Shown: positions 8,723 through 16,056 of the stretch, piece by piece
Position numbering within the stretch: position 1 is the first letter of the stretch
Layout: each line of letters starts with the position of its first letter
DNA from: Pseudonocardia sp. MH-G8
GTDB taxonomy: Bacteria; Actinomycetota; Actinomycetes; Mycobacteriales; Pseudonocardiaceae
Reading direction: 5' to 3'
Assembly (NCBI RefSeq): GCF_002262885.1
Contig: NZ_NKYF01000001.1
Span: 372,001-436,000, forward strand
Length of the DNA: 64,000 nt
Notes under the pieces: generated by a model
Database searches by the model: none
Seen by the model: the letters and a program-made list of their open reading frames with translations, nothing else
Told to the model about the DNA's origin: nothing
Program-made: the position numbers and the translations under genes

Positions 8723-9737
8723 CGCGATCGCGGGCGTCGTCGAGCGGGGCGTGGCCGAACGGGTCTTCTCCGGCGCGGCCTGGTCGGTCGGGGACGCGAG
8801 CGGGCCGATCACCCGCGGGTTCACCGGCAACCGCCGGTGGGGCGGGGCAGCCGTAAGCGAGGACAGCCTGTGGGACCTCGCCTCGGTCACCAAGCCGATC
8901 GTCGGGCTCGTGGTGATGGCGCTGGTCGAGCGGGGCACGCTGGCGCTGACCGACACCCTCGGCGCACTGCTGCCCGGCTACGCCGCCCGCCCCGACAAGA
9001 CCGGCCTCACGGTGGCGCAGCTGCTGACCCACACGTCCGGGCTGCCCGGCGCGACGCCGCTGTGGCGCACGCACCACACGCGAGAGGACCTGCTGGCGGC
9101 GATCCGCGACACTCCCCTGCCGGCGGCGCCGGGCACGCGGGTGGAGTACTCCTCGCAGGGCTTCATCCTGCTCGGCCTGGTCGCCGAGGCCGTCACCGCG
9201 AAGCCGCTCGACGCGCTCGTCCGCGAGCTGGTCACCGACCCCGCGGGGATGCGGGAGACGACCTTCACCCCCGACGCCGAGCGCGCCGTCTCCACGGAGG
9301 AGTGCGCGTGGCGCGGGCGCCTGGTCACCGGCCAGGTGCACGACGAGAACGCCGTGGTGCTCGGCGCGCCCGCCGGGCACGCGGGCCTGTTCGCCCCGCT
9401 CGCCGACCTGGAACGGCTCGCCCGGGCGCTGCTGACCGGCGGCCTGCTGCGCCCGGAGACGCACGCGCTGATGACCGCCCCGCACACCGACGGGCTCGAC
9501 CTGCGCCGCGGCCTGGGCTGGCAGGGCCGCGACGAGGTCGGCTCCCCGGTCGGCACCGGCCCGGGCCCCCGCTCCTACGGCCACACGGGCTTCACCGGCA
9601 CCAGCCTGTGGATCGACCCGGACGCGGGCGCCACGATGGTGCTGCTGACCAACCGCGTGCACCCCACCCGCACGGCCACCGGCATCGAAGGGGTCCGGAG
9701 AGAGTTCCACGAGCGGGCGATGCAGCGGCACCGGTAG
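8715..9737 (+). CDS. Beta-lactamase-fold serine hydrolase (class C/esterase type)
   Basis: 340 residues. The beta-lactamase/penicillin-binding fold is shown by the SVTK tetrad (S-x-x-K, about residue 57) in LWDLASVTKPIVGLVVMALVERG, the second motif YSS near residue 146, HTSGLPG, and the third motif HTGFTG near residue 293 in place of KTG. No signal peptide is visible, so it should act in the cytoplasm. It starts with ATG 8715 inside the end of the IclR gene and is co-transcribed with it. Such enzymes act as esterases, amidases or D-aminopeptidases; here it may cleave the imported compound. Substrate not determinable. Confidence 0.88.
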   Translation: MGDAIAGVVERGVAERVFSGAAWSVGDASGPITRGFTGNRRWGGAAVSEDSLWDLASVTKPIVGLVVMALVERGTLALTDTLGALLPGYAARPDKTGLTVAQLLTHTSGLPGATPLWRTHHTREDLLAAIRDTPLPAAPGTRVEYSSQGFILLGLVAEAVTAKPLDALVRELVTDPAGMRETTFTPDAERAVSTEECAWRGRLVTGQVHDENAVVLGAPAGHAGLFAPLADLERLARALLTGGLLRPETHALMTAPHTDGLDLRRGLGWQGRDEVGSPVGTGPGPRSYGHTGFTGTSLWIDPDAGATMVLLTNRVHPTRTATGIEGVRREFHERAMQRHR

Positions 9738-9741
9738 GCGA

Positions 9742-10227
9742 TCAGGCCGGCTGGTCGGACGCTGGGGTCGGGATGTCGAGGAGGCCCGCCGCATCGGGTG
9801 CCGCGCCCGTCAGCGGCGTGGCGTCGTAGTAGCGGATCTCGTAGCTGCGCTCGGCGAACCGCCAGCCGTCGGCAGTTCGCCGGTAGCGGTCGTGGTAGAG
9901 CGCGTAGTTCAGGTGTGAGCTGCCGTCGCGCAACCGGCCGAACTCCGCCACGTAGGCCCGGCCGGTCGCGGCATCTCCCGCGAGCTGGATCGTGCCGGGG
10001 TGCACGGTCTGCACGAAGTACTCCCAGAAGCCCCGCATCCGCTCGACCCCGGCGCGGATGTCCGTCCGGCCGAGGTGCTCCACGCCGGCCGCCGGGATCC
10101 GCCACACGCCGTCCGGCGTGAACAGTGCCGCGAGCCGGTCCCAGTCGCGCATCATCCCGGCGTCGGTGAACTCGCCGCGCAGTGCCTCGATCTCGACGCG
10201 GTCGCTGATGGTCTGCCAGTCGTTCAT
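9742..10227 (-). CDS. SnoaL-like/nuclear transport factor 2 fold protein
   Basis: 161 residues with the SnoaL_4-type layout: helical start EIEALRGEFTDAGMMRDWDRLAALFTPDGVWRIP, then HLGRTDIRAGVERMRGFWEYFVQTVHPGTIQL, and a strand-rich end YRRTADGWRFAERSYEIRYYD. Members bind small hydrophobic ligands or act as cyclases/isomerases. It is the second gene of a two-gene operon with the DoxX-like gene, 15 bp apart, behind an ECF41-type promoter. The ligand is unknown. It ends 4 bp from the convergent serine hydrolase gene. Confidence 0.8.
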   Translation of the reverse strand: MNDWQTISDRVEIEALRGEFTDAGMMRDWDRLAALFTPDGVWRIPAAGVEHLGRTDIRAGVERMRGFWEYFVQTVHPGTIQLAGDAATGRAYVAEFGRLRDGSSHLNYALYHDRYRRTADGWRFAERSYEIRYYDATPLTGAAPDAAGLLDIPTPASDQPA

Positions 10228-10242
10228 CGGTTCCTCCGCGAG

Positions 10243-10623
10243 TCAGCTGGTGAAGGGGTGCGGGCCGAAGCGGCCCCATGCCACGAAGGCGGCCACGGCG
10301 AGCAGGACCACGTTCACCGCGATCGCCCGGGCCTCCTGCCGGCGGAGGTGCGTGATCACCGCGCCGATCATCAGCACCACCCACCCGGCCGCGGCCAGCG
10401 GCACGAGAACCGGGGCGATGCCGAGCACGGCCGGCAGGACCAGGCCCAGCGCGGCCAGGATCTTGAGGGCGCCGATGGCCTTGACGGTGCCGGCGCCGAA
10501 GTCCTCGACCCAGCCGAAGCCGCCGGCGGCGAGCTCCTCCTTGGGCCGGACCAGGAAACCGGCACCGCCGGCCAGGGAGAACGCGGCCAGCAGGCCCGCC
10601 ACGATCCACAGCGCGGTGTTCAT
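10243..10623 (-). CDS. DoxX-like membrane protein
   Basis: 126 residues, four hydrophobic segments, DoxX-like pattern: GFLVRPKEELAAGGFGWVEDFGAGTVKAIGALKILAALGLVLPAVLGIAPVLVPLAAAGWV. Such small membrane proteins are often partners of ECF41 sigma factors and may take part in handling reactive or thiol compounds; the exact reaction is not known. ATG 10623 has GGAG 7 bases upstream. The gene diverges from the sigma factor gene and shares the 137-bp promoter region in which both directions carry matching ECF41 promoter elements. Confidence 0.85.
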   Translation of the reverse strand: MNTALWIVAGLLAAFSLAGGAGFLVRPKEELAAGGFGWVEDFGAGTVKAIGALKILAALGLVLPAVLGIAPVLVPLAAAGWVVLMIGAVITHLRRQEARAIAVNVVLLAVAAFVAWGRFGPHPFTS

Positions 10624-10661
10624 GAACTCCTCCGGTGTCGGATGGTCGGTCTCAGGGGTAC

Positions 10662-10688
10662 GACGAGGCACGCCGTCGGGATGTGAGG
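10662..10688 (-). promoter_or_regulatory. ECF41-type promoter for the DoxX/SnoaL operon
   Basis: Read on the minus strand: CCTCACA, exactly 16 bases, CGTC. The reported ECF41 consensus is TGTCACA-16-CGTC, so 9 of 11 defined bases match and the spacing is exact. The -10 element ends 38 bases before the DoxX start. It mirrors the promoter at 10695-10721. Confidence 0.6.
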
Positions 10689-10694
10689 TGGCGG

Positions 10695-10721
10695 GCTCAC
10701 AGTTCGGTGCGCTGTCTCGTC
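10695..10721 (+). promoter_or_regulatory. ECF41-type promoter for the sigma factor gene
   Basis: GCTCACA, exactly 16 bases, CGTC on the plus strand; 9 of 11 defined bases match the ECF41 consensus. The -10 element ends 39 bases before the sigma factor GTG, suggesting autoregulation. It shares CTCACA-16-CGTC with the divergent promoter. Confidence 0.6.
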
Positions 10722-10760
10722 GAACAGGTGGGACCAGCCGCGAGAAGAGGGAGTCGCCAG

Positions 10761-11690
10761 GTGAGCGCGGGATCCGAGCAAGGGCTGCGAGCGATCACGA
10801 GCGAACGGCGGCAGCTCACCAACCTCGCGTACCGGCTGCTCGGTACGCTGTCCGACGCCGAGGACGTCGTCCAGGAGACCTACGCGCGCTGGTACGCCAT
10901 GTCTGCGCAGCAGCAGGCGGAGATCGCCTCGCCCGGCGCCTGGCTGACCACCGTCGCCGGCCGCGTCTGCCTCGACCTGCTCGGCTCGGCCAGGGTCCGG
11001 CGGGAGAGCTACGTCGGCGAATGGGTCCCGGAGCCGCTGCCCGACCGCGCCGAGTGGGCCGACCGACGATCCGGCACCGCCGACCCGGCCGAGGAGGTCA
11101 CCCTCGACGAGTCGGTCACCATGGCCTTCCTCGTCGTGCTCGACGCCATGACCCCGGCCGAGCGTGTCGCGTTCGTCCTGCACGACGTGTTCCGCTACCC
11201 GTTCGCCGAGGTGGCCGAGATCGTCGGCCGGTCCCCGGCGGCGTGCCGCCAGCTGGCCTCGTCGGCCCGCCGCCGCGTCCGGGCGGAACGGGCGCCCGCG
11301 ACTCCGCCCGCGCGCCGCGCCGCCGTCGTCCGCGAGTTCAAGGCGGCCTGGCAGAGCAAGGACATCGGCGCCCTCGTCGACCTGCTCGCCCCCGACGCCA
11401 CGGCGATCGGCGACGGCGGCGGCCGCGCCACCGCGGCGGCCCGCCCGGTCGAGGGTGCCGAGCAGGTGGCGCGCTACTGGGTCGATCTCGCCGCGCAGGC
11501 GGACGAGCGCGCGGCGCTGCTGGAGCGCTCGGTGAACGGCCAGCCGGGGCTGGCGGTCCTGTACGACGGCGTCGTCGTGGCGGTGCTGGCGTTCGAGGTC
11601 GCCGGCGAGAAGATCACCCGCATCTGGGCTGTCCGCAACCCCGCGAAGCTGCGCGCCTGGACCGTCGGTCCTCGGTACCCGTCGTCGTGA
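10761..11690 (+). CDS. ECF41/SigJ-type RNA polymerase sigma factor with SnoaL-like C-terminal domain
   Basis: 309 residues. Sigma region 2 is ERRQLTNLAYRLLGTLSDAEDVVQETYARWY; region 4 lies near residues 120-170 (MTPAERVAFVLHDVFRYPFAEVAEIVGRSPAACRQLASSARRRVRA). A C-terminal SnoaL-like domain (about 185-300) replaces an anti-sigma factor and controls activity in the ECF41 group. The start is GTG 10761 with GAGGGAG 7 bases upstream. The divergent DoxX and SnoaL-like genes are likely its direct targets because both promoters fit its group consensus. The carboxymuconolactone decarboxylase seen beside many ECF41 genes is absent. Confidence 0.92.
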   Translation: MSAGSEQGLRAITSERRQLTNLAYRLLGTLSDAEDVVQETYARWYAMSAQQQAEIASPGAWLTTVAGRVCLDLLGSARVRRESYVGEWVPEPLPDRAEWADRRSGTADPAEEVTLDESVTMAFLVVLDAMTPAERVAFVLHDVFRYPFAEVAEIVGRSPAACRQLASSARRRVRAERAPATPPARRAAVVREFKAAWQSKDIGALVDLLAPDATAIGDGGGRATAAARPVEGAEQVARYWVDLAAQADERAALLERSVNGQPGLAVLYDGVVVAVLAFEVAGEKITRIWAVRNPAKLRAWTVGPRYPSS

Positions 11691-11705
11691 CTCTCGGGTC
11701 TGCGG

Positions 11706-12728
11706 TCAGCGGTCGGAGCTGTGCGGGTCGGAGCTGCCGCGCACCACGAGCCGGTACGCGGCCTGCACGGCGCGCGGGGACGCGTCCTGTGCCACGCCCA
11801 GGCGCTGCACCAGCAGGTCGACGGCGCCGGCGGCGATCTGTTCCTTGTCCGGCGCCACGCTGGTGAGGGCGGGCGTGTGGAAGTGCCCCTCCTGCATGTC
11901 GTCGAAGCCGACCACCGCGACGTCGTCGGGCACCCGGCGGCCGAGCCGGCGCAGGGCCTTCATCGCCCCGACGGCGAGCAGGTCGGTGAAGCAGAACACC
12001 GCGTCGATGTCGGGGTGCGCGGTGAGCAGCTGCTCCATCGCGGCGGCGCCGTTCGCCCGGTGGTAGGCGGGGGCGACGACCTCCAGCTCCGGGTCCGGCT
12101 CGATCCCGGCATCGCGCAGCGCGAGCCGGTAACCCTCCAGGCGGGTGTGCGGCAGCCCGCCGGGGTACTCCTTGTTCGGCCCGATCGCGGCGATCCGGCG
12201 CCGCCCCAGCCCGAGCAGGTGGGCCGTCGCATCCCGCCCCGCCCCGACGTTGTCGATCACGACGTGGTCGGTGGACCGGTCGGCACGCCCGCCGAGCAGG
12301 ACCACGGGCACGCCGCCGCGCCGGTCGGCGAGGTCGTCGGGACGCAGCCCGGACGGGAAGAGGATCACCCCGTCGACGAGCTGGGCCCGGGCGTCGGAGA
12401 TCGCGAGCTGCTCCTGGGCCCGCTGGCCGCCCGTCTGGTCGATCAGCACCGACAGGCCGTGCGCCGCGGCGGCCGTCCCGATCTTGCGGGAGAGCTCGGC
12501 GAAGTACGGGATCGCGATGTCGGGCACGGCGAAAGCGATGTGGCCGGAGCGGCCGCGGCGCAGGTTGCGCGCCGCCATGTTCGGCCGGTACTGGAGCTCG
12601 CGGACGGCGAGCTCCACCTTGGCTCTGGTCTCCGGGGCCACGCCCGGATGGTTGTTCACCACCTTGGACACGGTCATCACCGAGACGCCGGCCCGGGTCG
12701 CGACGTCTTTGAGGCTGCTCCGTCTCAC
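11706..12728 (-). CDS. LacI-family transcriptional regulator
   Basis: 340 residues. N-terminal HTH and hinge: SLKDVATRAGVSVMTVSKVVN, then YRPNMAARNLRRGRSGHIAF. The periplasmic-binding-like domain follows, with the usual CFTDLLAVGAMKALRRLGRRVPDDVAVVGFDD near residue 270. The start is GTG 12728 with GGAAGGA 8 bases upstream. It is divergent from the sugar importer genes, and two matching operator-like dyads lie in the gap. It probably represses the importer and oxidoreductase until a sugar ligand binds. Confidence 0.93.
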   Translation of the reverse strand: MRRSSLKDVATRAGVSVMTVSKVVNNHPGVAPETRAKVELAVRELQYRPNMAARNLRRGRSGHIAFAVPDIAIPYFAELSRKIGTAAAAHGLSVLIDQTGGQRAQEQLAISDARAQLVDGVILFPSGLRPDDLADRRGGVPVVLLGGRADRSTDHVVIDNVGAGRDATAHLLGLGRRRIAAIGPNKEYPGGLPHTRLEGYRLALRDAGIEPDPELEVVAPAYHRANGAAAMEQLLTAHPDIDAVFCFTDLLAVGAMKALRRLGRRVPDDVAVVGFDDMQEGHFHTPALTSVAPDKEQIAAGAVDLLVQRLGVAQDASPRAVQAAYRLVVRGSSDPHSSDR

Positions 12729-12770
12729 GGCCGCATCCTTCCGTGATCCACTCAACCTGCGCTCACAACA

Positions 12771-12782
12771 GGTGACGTTACA
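12771..12782. promoter_or_regulatory. LacI-family operator 1
   Basis: GGTGACGTTACA, a partial dyad around a central CG as expected for LacI-type regulators. It shares ten bases with the second site 55 bp downstream. It lies 42 bases from the LacI start and may mediate autoregulation. Confidence 0.5.
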
Positions 12783-12825
12783 GCACCTGTACCTGCTGGG
12801 ACAGCCGATCAGTTGACATCGTGAG

Positions 12826-12837
12826 TGTGACGTTACA
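12826..12837. promoter_or_regulatory. LacI-family operator 2
   Basis: TGTGACGTTACA: arms TGTGAC and GTTACA are complementary at five of six positions around a central CG. The 55-bp centre distance to site 1 is about five helical turns, suitable for binding by dimers on one DNA face or looping. Confidence 0.55.
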
Positions 12838-12942
12838 TTCTGGCGCCTCAGCGGGCGGACCCCGCACATCGCGCCCCACCACGGTGCGCCCGTGCACGTC
12901 CTCGTCCACCGCCGCCGGAGCCGGATCCGAGAGAGGCCTGCC

Positions 12943-14253
12943 ATGAACGAGCTCAGGAACGAGCCACCGCCACCACCGCGCAGGCGTCGAACCCTCACCG
13001 CCGCCTGCGCGCTGGGTGCCGCGGTCGCCGTGACGCTCAGCGGGTGCGCGGTGGCCGACCGCGGGGACGGGGCCGGCGCGCAGGACGGCCAGATCCGCGC
13101 CACCTGGTGGGGTGGCGACTCGGAGAACCAGGCCCTCAACACGGTCTTCGACGGCTTCGCCGCCGCCGGCGGTGTGGAGGTGCGGCGCGAGTCGCAGGCG
13201 TTCGACGGCTACTGGGACCGGCTCGCCACCCAGACCGCAGGCGGCAACGCCCCGGACCTGATCATGCAGGCCGGCAGCCAGATCCCGGACTACGCGGGCC
13301 GCGGCACCCTGCTGGACCTCAACACGGTCGAGGGCCTGCAGGTCGACTCCGTCGACGAGGGCCTGCGGCAGTTCGGCGCCGTGGGCGACCAGCTCTTCGG
13401 CGTGGTCGCCGGCGCGAACGCGATGGGCCTGGTCACGAACGACACGATGCTGCAGCGGGCCGGGGCCGCCGTTCCGAGCGGCGGGTACGGCTGGGACCGG
13501 TACGCGCAGATGGCGAACGCCCTGCACGCCGCGCTCGGTCCCGACGTCTGGGGCGCCTCCGACGAGGGCGGCGACCTGATCTCGTTCATCCTGTTCGTCC
13601 GCGACAGCGGCCGGCAGTTCTACGCCGACGACGGCCGGCTGAACGCCACGCGCGAGGACCTGACGCGCTGGCTCGAGTACTGGCAGGCCCTGCGCGCGAG
13701 CGGCGGCGCGCCGCCCGCCGACGTCACGGCCGAGGGCCAGGGCGAGCTGGCCGCCTCCCCGTTCGCGACGGGCCGCGCGGCGATGGACCTGACCTGGACG
13801 CAGGACTACACGTCCTACTCCCGGTTGCGCCACGACGAGCTGTCGATCTCGCTGCCGCCCTACGACAGCCGGCACCCGAGCCTGTGGATGAACGCCGCCA
13901 GCCTGTGGTCGATCTCGGCGTCGAGCCCGGACGCGGGCGAGGCCGTGGCGGCGATCAACCACATGGCCACCGATCCCCAGGCGATCACCGACCTCGGCGT
14001 CGCGCTGGGGATGCCGCCCTCGCAGGCCGCGCGCGACCAGCTGAGCGGCACCCTGGACGCCCCGGACCAGGCGGCCATGGACTACATGGACCAGGTCGCC
14101 GCCACGTCCACCCCGCTCAACCGGCTGTGGCCGACCGGCTTCGCCGAGATGCGCACCCTGCTCGAGGAGCTGAACGAGGGCGTCGCCTTCGGCAGCACCA
14201 GCGTCCCCGAGGCCGTGGAGAAGTTCTTCGAGCGCGCGGAGTCCTTCGGGTGA
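12943..14253 (+). CDS. Sugar ABC importer, solute-binding lipoprotein (family 1)
   Basis: 436 residues. N-terminus with PRRRRTLTAACALGAAVAVTLSGC: positive region, hydrophobic core and lipobox LSGC, so a lipoprotein. The mature part starts IRATWWGGDSENQALNTVFDGF, typical of carbohydrate-binding family 1, with NAPDLIMQAGSQIPDYAGRGTLLDL and the C-terminal SVPEAVEKFFERAE. ATG 12943 follows GAGAGG. It heads an operon with two permeases and a FAD-dependent oxidoreductase under LacI-type control. The sugar is not identifiable from sequence. Confidence 0.92.
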   Translation: MNELRNEPPPPPRRRRTLTAACALGAAVAVTLSGCAVADRGDGAGAQDGQIRATWWGGDSENQALNTVFDGFAAAGGVEVRRESQAFDGYWDRLATQTAGGNAPDLIMQAGSQIPDYAGRGTLLDLNTVEGLQVDSVDEGLRQFGAVGDQLFGVVAGANAMGLVTNDTMLQRAGAAVPSGGYGWDRYAQMANALHAALGPDVWGASDEGGDLISFILFVRDSGRQFYADDGRLNATREDLTRWLEYWQALRASGGAPPADVTAEGQGELAASPFATGRAAMDLTWTQDYTSYSRLRHDELSISLPPYDSRHPSLWMNAASLWSISASSPDAGEAVAAINHMATDPQAITDLGVALGMPPSQAARDQLSGTLDAPDQAAMDYMDQVAATSTPLNRLWPTGFAEMRTLLEELNEGVAFGSTSVPEAVEKFFERAESFG

Positions 14254-15209
14254 CCGTGACGTTGACGAGGGCTCCGCGGGCGGCGGGGCCGGGCCGGGGC
14301 ACACCGCGGCGCCACCACCCCCGCAGGCGGGCCGCCGCGATCGCCGGCTACCTGTTCCTGCTGCCGTGGTTCGTCGGGCTCGTCGGCCTCGTCCTCGGAC
14401 CGATGCTCATCTCGGCGTACCTGTCGTTCACCGAGTACGACCTGTTCTCGAACGCGCGTTGGGTCGGCCTCGACAACTACCGCACGATCCTCACCGACGA
14501 CCCGAAGTTCGTGCAGTCGGTGCAGGTCACGTTCGGCTACGTGCTCCTGTCGGTGCCGTTGCGGCTGGCCTTCGCGCTGGGGATCGCGCTGCTGATGAAC
14601 CGCGCGATGCGGGGCATGGCGTTCTACCGCTCGGCCATGTACCTGCCGTCGCTGCTCGCCGGCAGCGTGGGCGTCGCCCTGCTGTGGCGACAGCTGTTCG
14701 GCCGCGAGGGCGCGGTGAACCAGTTGCTCGCGCTCGTCGGCATCCAGGGCCCGAACTGGATCGCGGATCCGGACTACTCGCTGCTGACGCTCGTGGCGCT
14801 CGCCGTCTGGCAGTTCGGTTCACCGATGATCATCTTCCTCGCCGGGCTGCGGAACATCCCCGCGGAGCTGACCGAAGCGGCGTCGATCGACGGTGCCGGC
14901 CCGCTGCGCCGGTTCTTCTCGGTGACGCTGCCCCTGCTCACCCCGATCGTCTTCTTCAACCTCGTGATGCAGACGATCGTGGCGTTCCAGGCCTTCACGC
15001 CGTCGTTCATCATCTCGGGCGGCTCGGGCGGGCCGGTCGAGTCGACGCTGTTCTACACGCTCTACCTCTACCAACGCGCCTTCGCGGAGTACGACATGGG
15101 CTACGCCTCGGCGCTGGCCTGGATCCTCGTCGCGATCATCGCGACCTTCACCGCCCTGACGTTCCTGTCGGCACGGCGCTGGGTCTTCTACGCGGACGAG
15201 GGGCGGTGA
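14250..15209 (+). CDS. Sugar ABC importer permease 1 (MalF/UgpA type)
   Basis: 319 residues with six hydrophobic segments. The first is AIAGYLFLLPWFVGLVGLVLGPML, then SFTEYDLFSNARWVGLDNYRTIL. The EAA loop is EAASIDGAGPLRRFFSVTLPLLTPI. The start GTG 14250 overlaps the binding-protein stop by 4 bp and has GGAG 8 bases upstream. It pairs with 15206-16045. No ATPase gene is in the operon, so a shared MsiK-like ATPase encoded elsewhere is likely. Confidence 0.93.
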   Translation: MTVTLTRAPRAAGPGRGTPRRHHPRRRAAAIAGYLFLLPWFVGLVGLVLGPMLISAYLSFTEYDLFSNARWVGLDNYRTILTDDPKFVQSVQVTFGYVLLSVPLRLAFALGIALLMNRAMRGMAFYRSAMYLPSLLAGSVGVALLWRQLFGREGAVNQLLALVGIQGPNWIADPDYSLLTLVALAVWQFGSPMIIFLAGLRNIPAELTEAASIDGAGPLRRFFSVTLPLLTPIVFFNLVMQTIVAFQAFTPSFIISGGSGGPVESTLFYTLYLYQRAFAEYDMGYASALAWILVAIIATFTALTFLSARRWVFYADEGR

Positions 15210-16045
15210 GCCCCGTGCCGCATTTCCGCCGCGTCCTGCTGCACGCCTTCCTGGCGCTGGTGTGCCTGGCGATGCTCTACCCGCTGCTGTGGATGCTGCG
15301 CGGGTCGCTCGTGCCGGAGGACGAGATCTTCTCCTCCCCGTCGATCCTGCCCACCGGGGGGAACGTCGCGAACTACGCCGAGGGGTGGGGCGCCAACCCG
15401 CCCGGCTTCGGCCGGTTCCTGGTCAACTCGATCGTGGTCTCCGCGGGTGCGGTGATCGGCAACCTGGTGGCCTGCACGCTCGCCGCGTACGCGTTCGCCC
15501 GGCTGGACTTCCCGCTCCGCAAGGTGTGGTTCGCCCTGATGCTCGGCACGGTGATGCTGCCGGCGCACGCCACCCTCATCCCGCAGTACTCGATCTTCAC
15601 GGCACTCGGCTGGGTGGACACCTACCTGCCGCTGATCGTGCCGAAGTTCCTCGCCACGGATGCGTTCTTCATCTTCCTGCTGGTGCAGTTCCTGCGCAGC
15701 ATCCCCCGCGAGCTCGACGAGGCGGCCGAGATCGACGGCTGCGGGCACTGGCGGATCTTCTCGCGCGTGATCCTGCCGCTGCTGGGCCCGGCGCTGGCCA
15801 CCACGGCGATCTTCACGTTCATCTGGACCTACGAGGACTTCCTCGGCCCGCTGATCTACCTCGGCGACATCGACGGCTACACGGTGCCGCTGGGCCTGCG
15901 CCTGTTCATGAACAGCATGGGTGAGTCGTCCTACGGGCAGCTGTTCGCGATGTCGGTGCTGTCGCTGCTGCCGGTCTTCGCGATCTTCATGTTCTTCCAG
16001 CGCCGGCTCATCGACGGCATCGCCACCACCGGCCTCAAGGGCTGA
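15206..16045 (+). CDS. Sugar ABC importer permease 2 (MalG/UgpE type)
   Basis: 279 residues with six hydrophobic segments. MalG-type marks: MLYPLLWMLRGSLVPEDEIFSSP after helix 1, NSIVVSAGAVIGNLVACTLAAYAFARLDFP, and the EAA loop EAAEIDGCGHWRIFSRVILPLLGPALAT. GTG 15206 overlaps the previous stop (GTGA). A GTG nine bases further down is an alternative start. C-terminus FFQRRLIDGIATTGLKG is typical for this subunit. Confidence 0.93.
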   Translation: MSPVPHFRRVLLHAFLALVCLAMLYPLLWMLRGSLVPEDEIFSSPSILPTGGNVANYAEGWGANPPGFGRFLVNSIVVSAGAVIGNLVACTLAAYAFARLDFPLRKVWFALMLGTVMLPAHATLIPQYSIFTALGWVDTYLPLIVPKFLATDAFFIFLLVQFLRSIPRELDEAAEIDGCGHWRIFSRVILPLLGPALATTAIFTFIWTYEDFLGPLIYLGDIDGYTVPLGLRLFMNSMGESSYGQLFAMSVLSLLPVFAIFMFFQRRLIDGIATTGLKG

Positions 16046-16056
16046 AAGAGGAGAGC

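Noticed and set aside
12718-12731. CCGTCTCACGG at the LacI start, similar to the IclR palindrome core
   Set aside because: The outer TTCC/GGAA bases are absent and the sequence is explained by the LacI start codons.
12778-14304. Long minus-strand frame over the sugar-binding protein gene
   Set aside because: It is a shadow of the lipoprotein gene; no motifs and no ribosome site.
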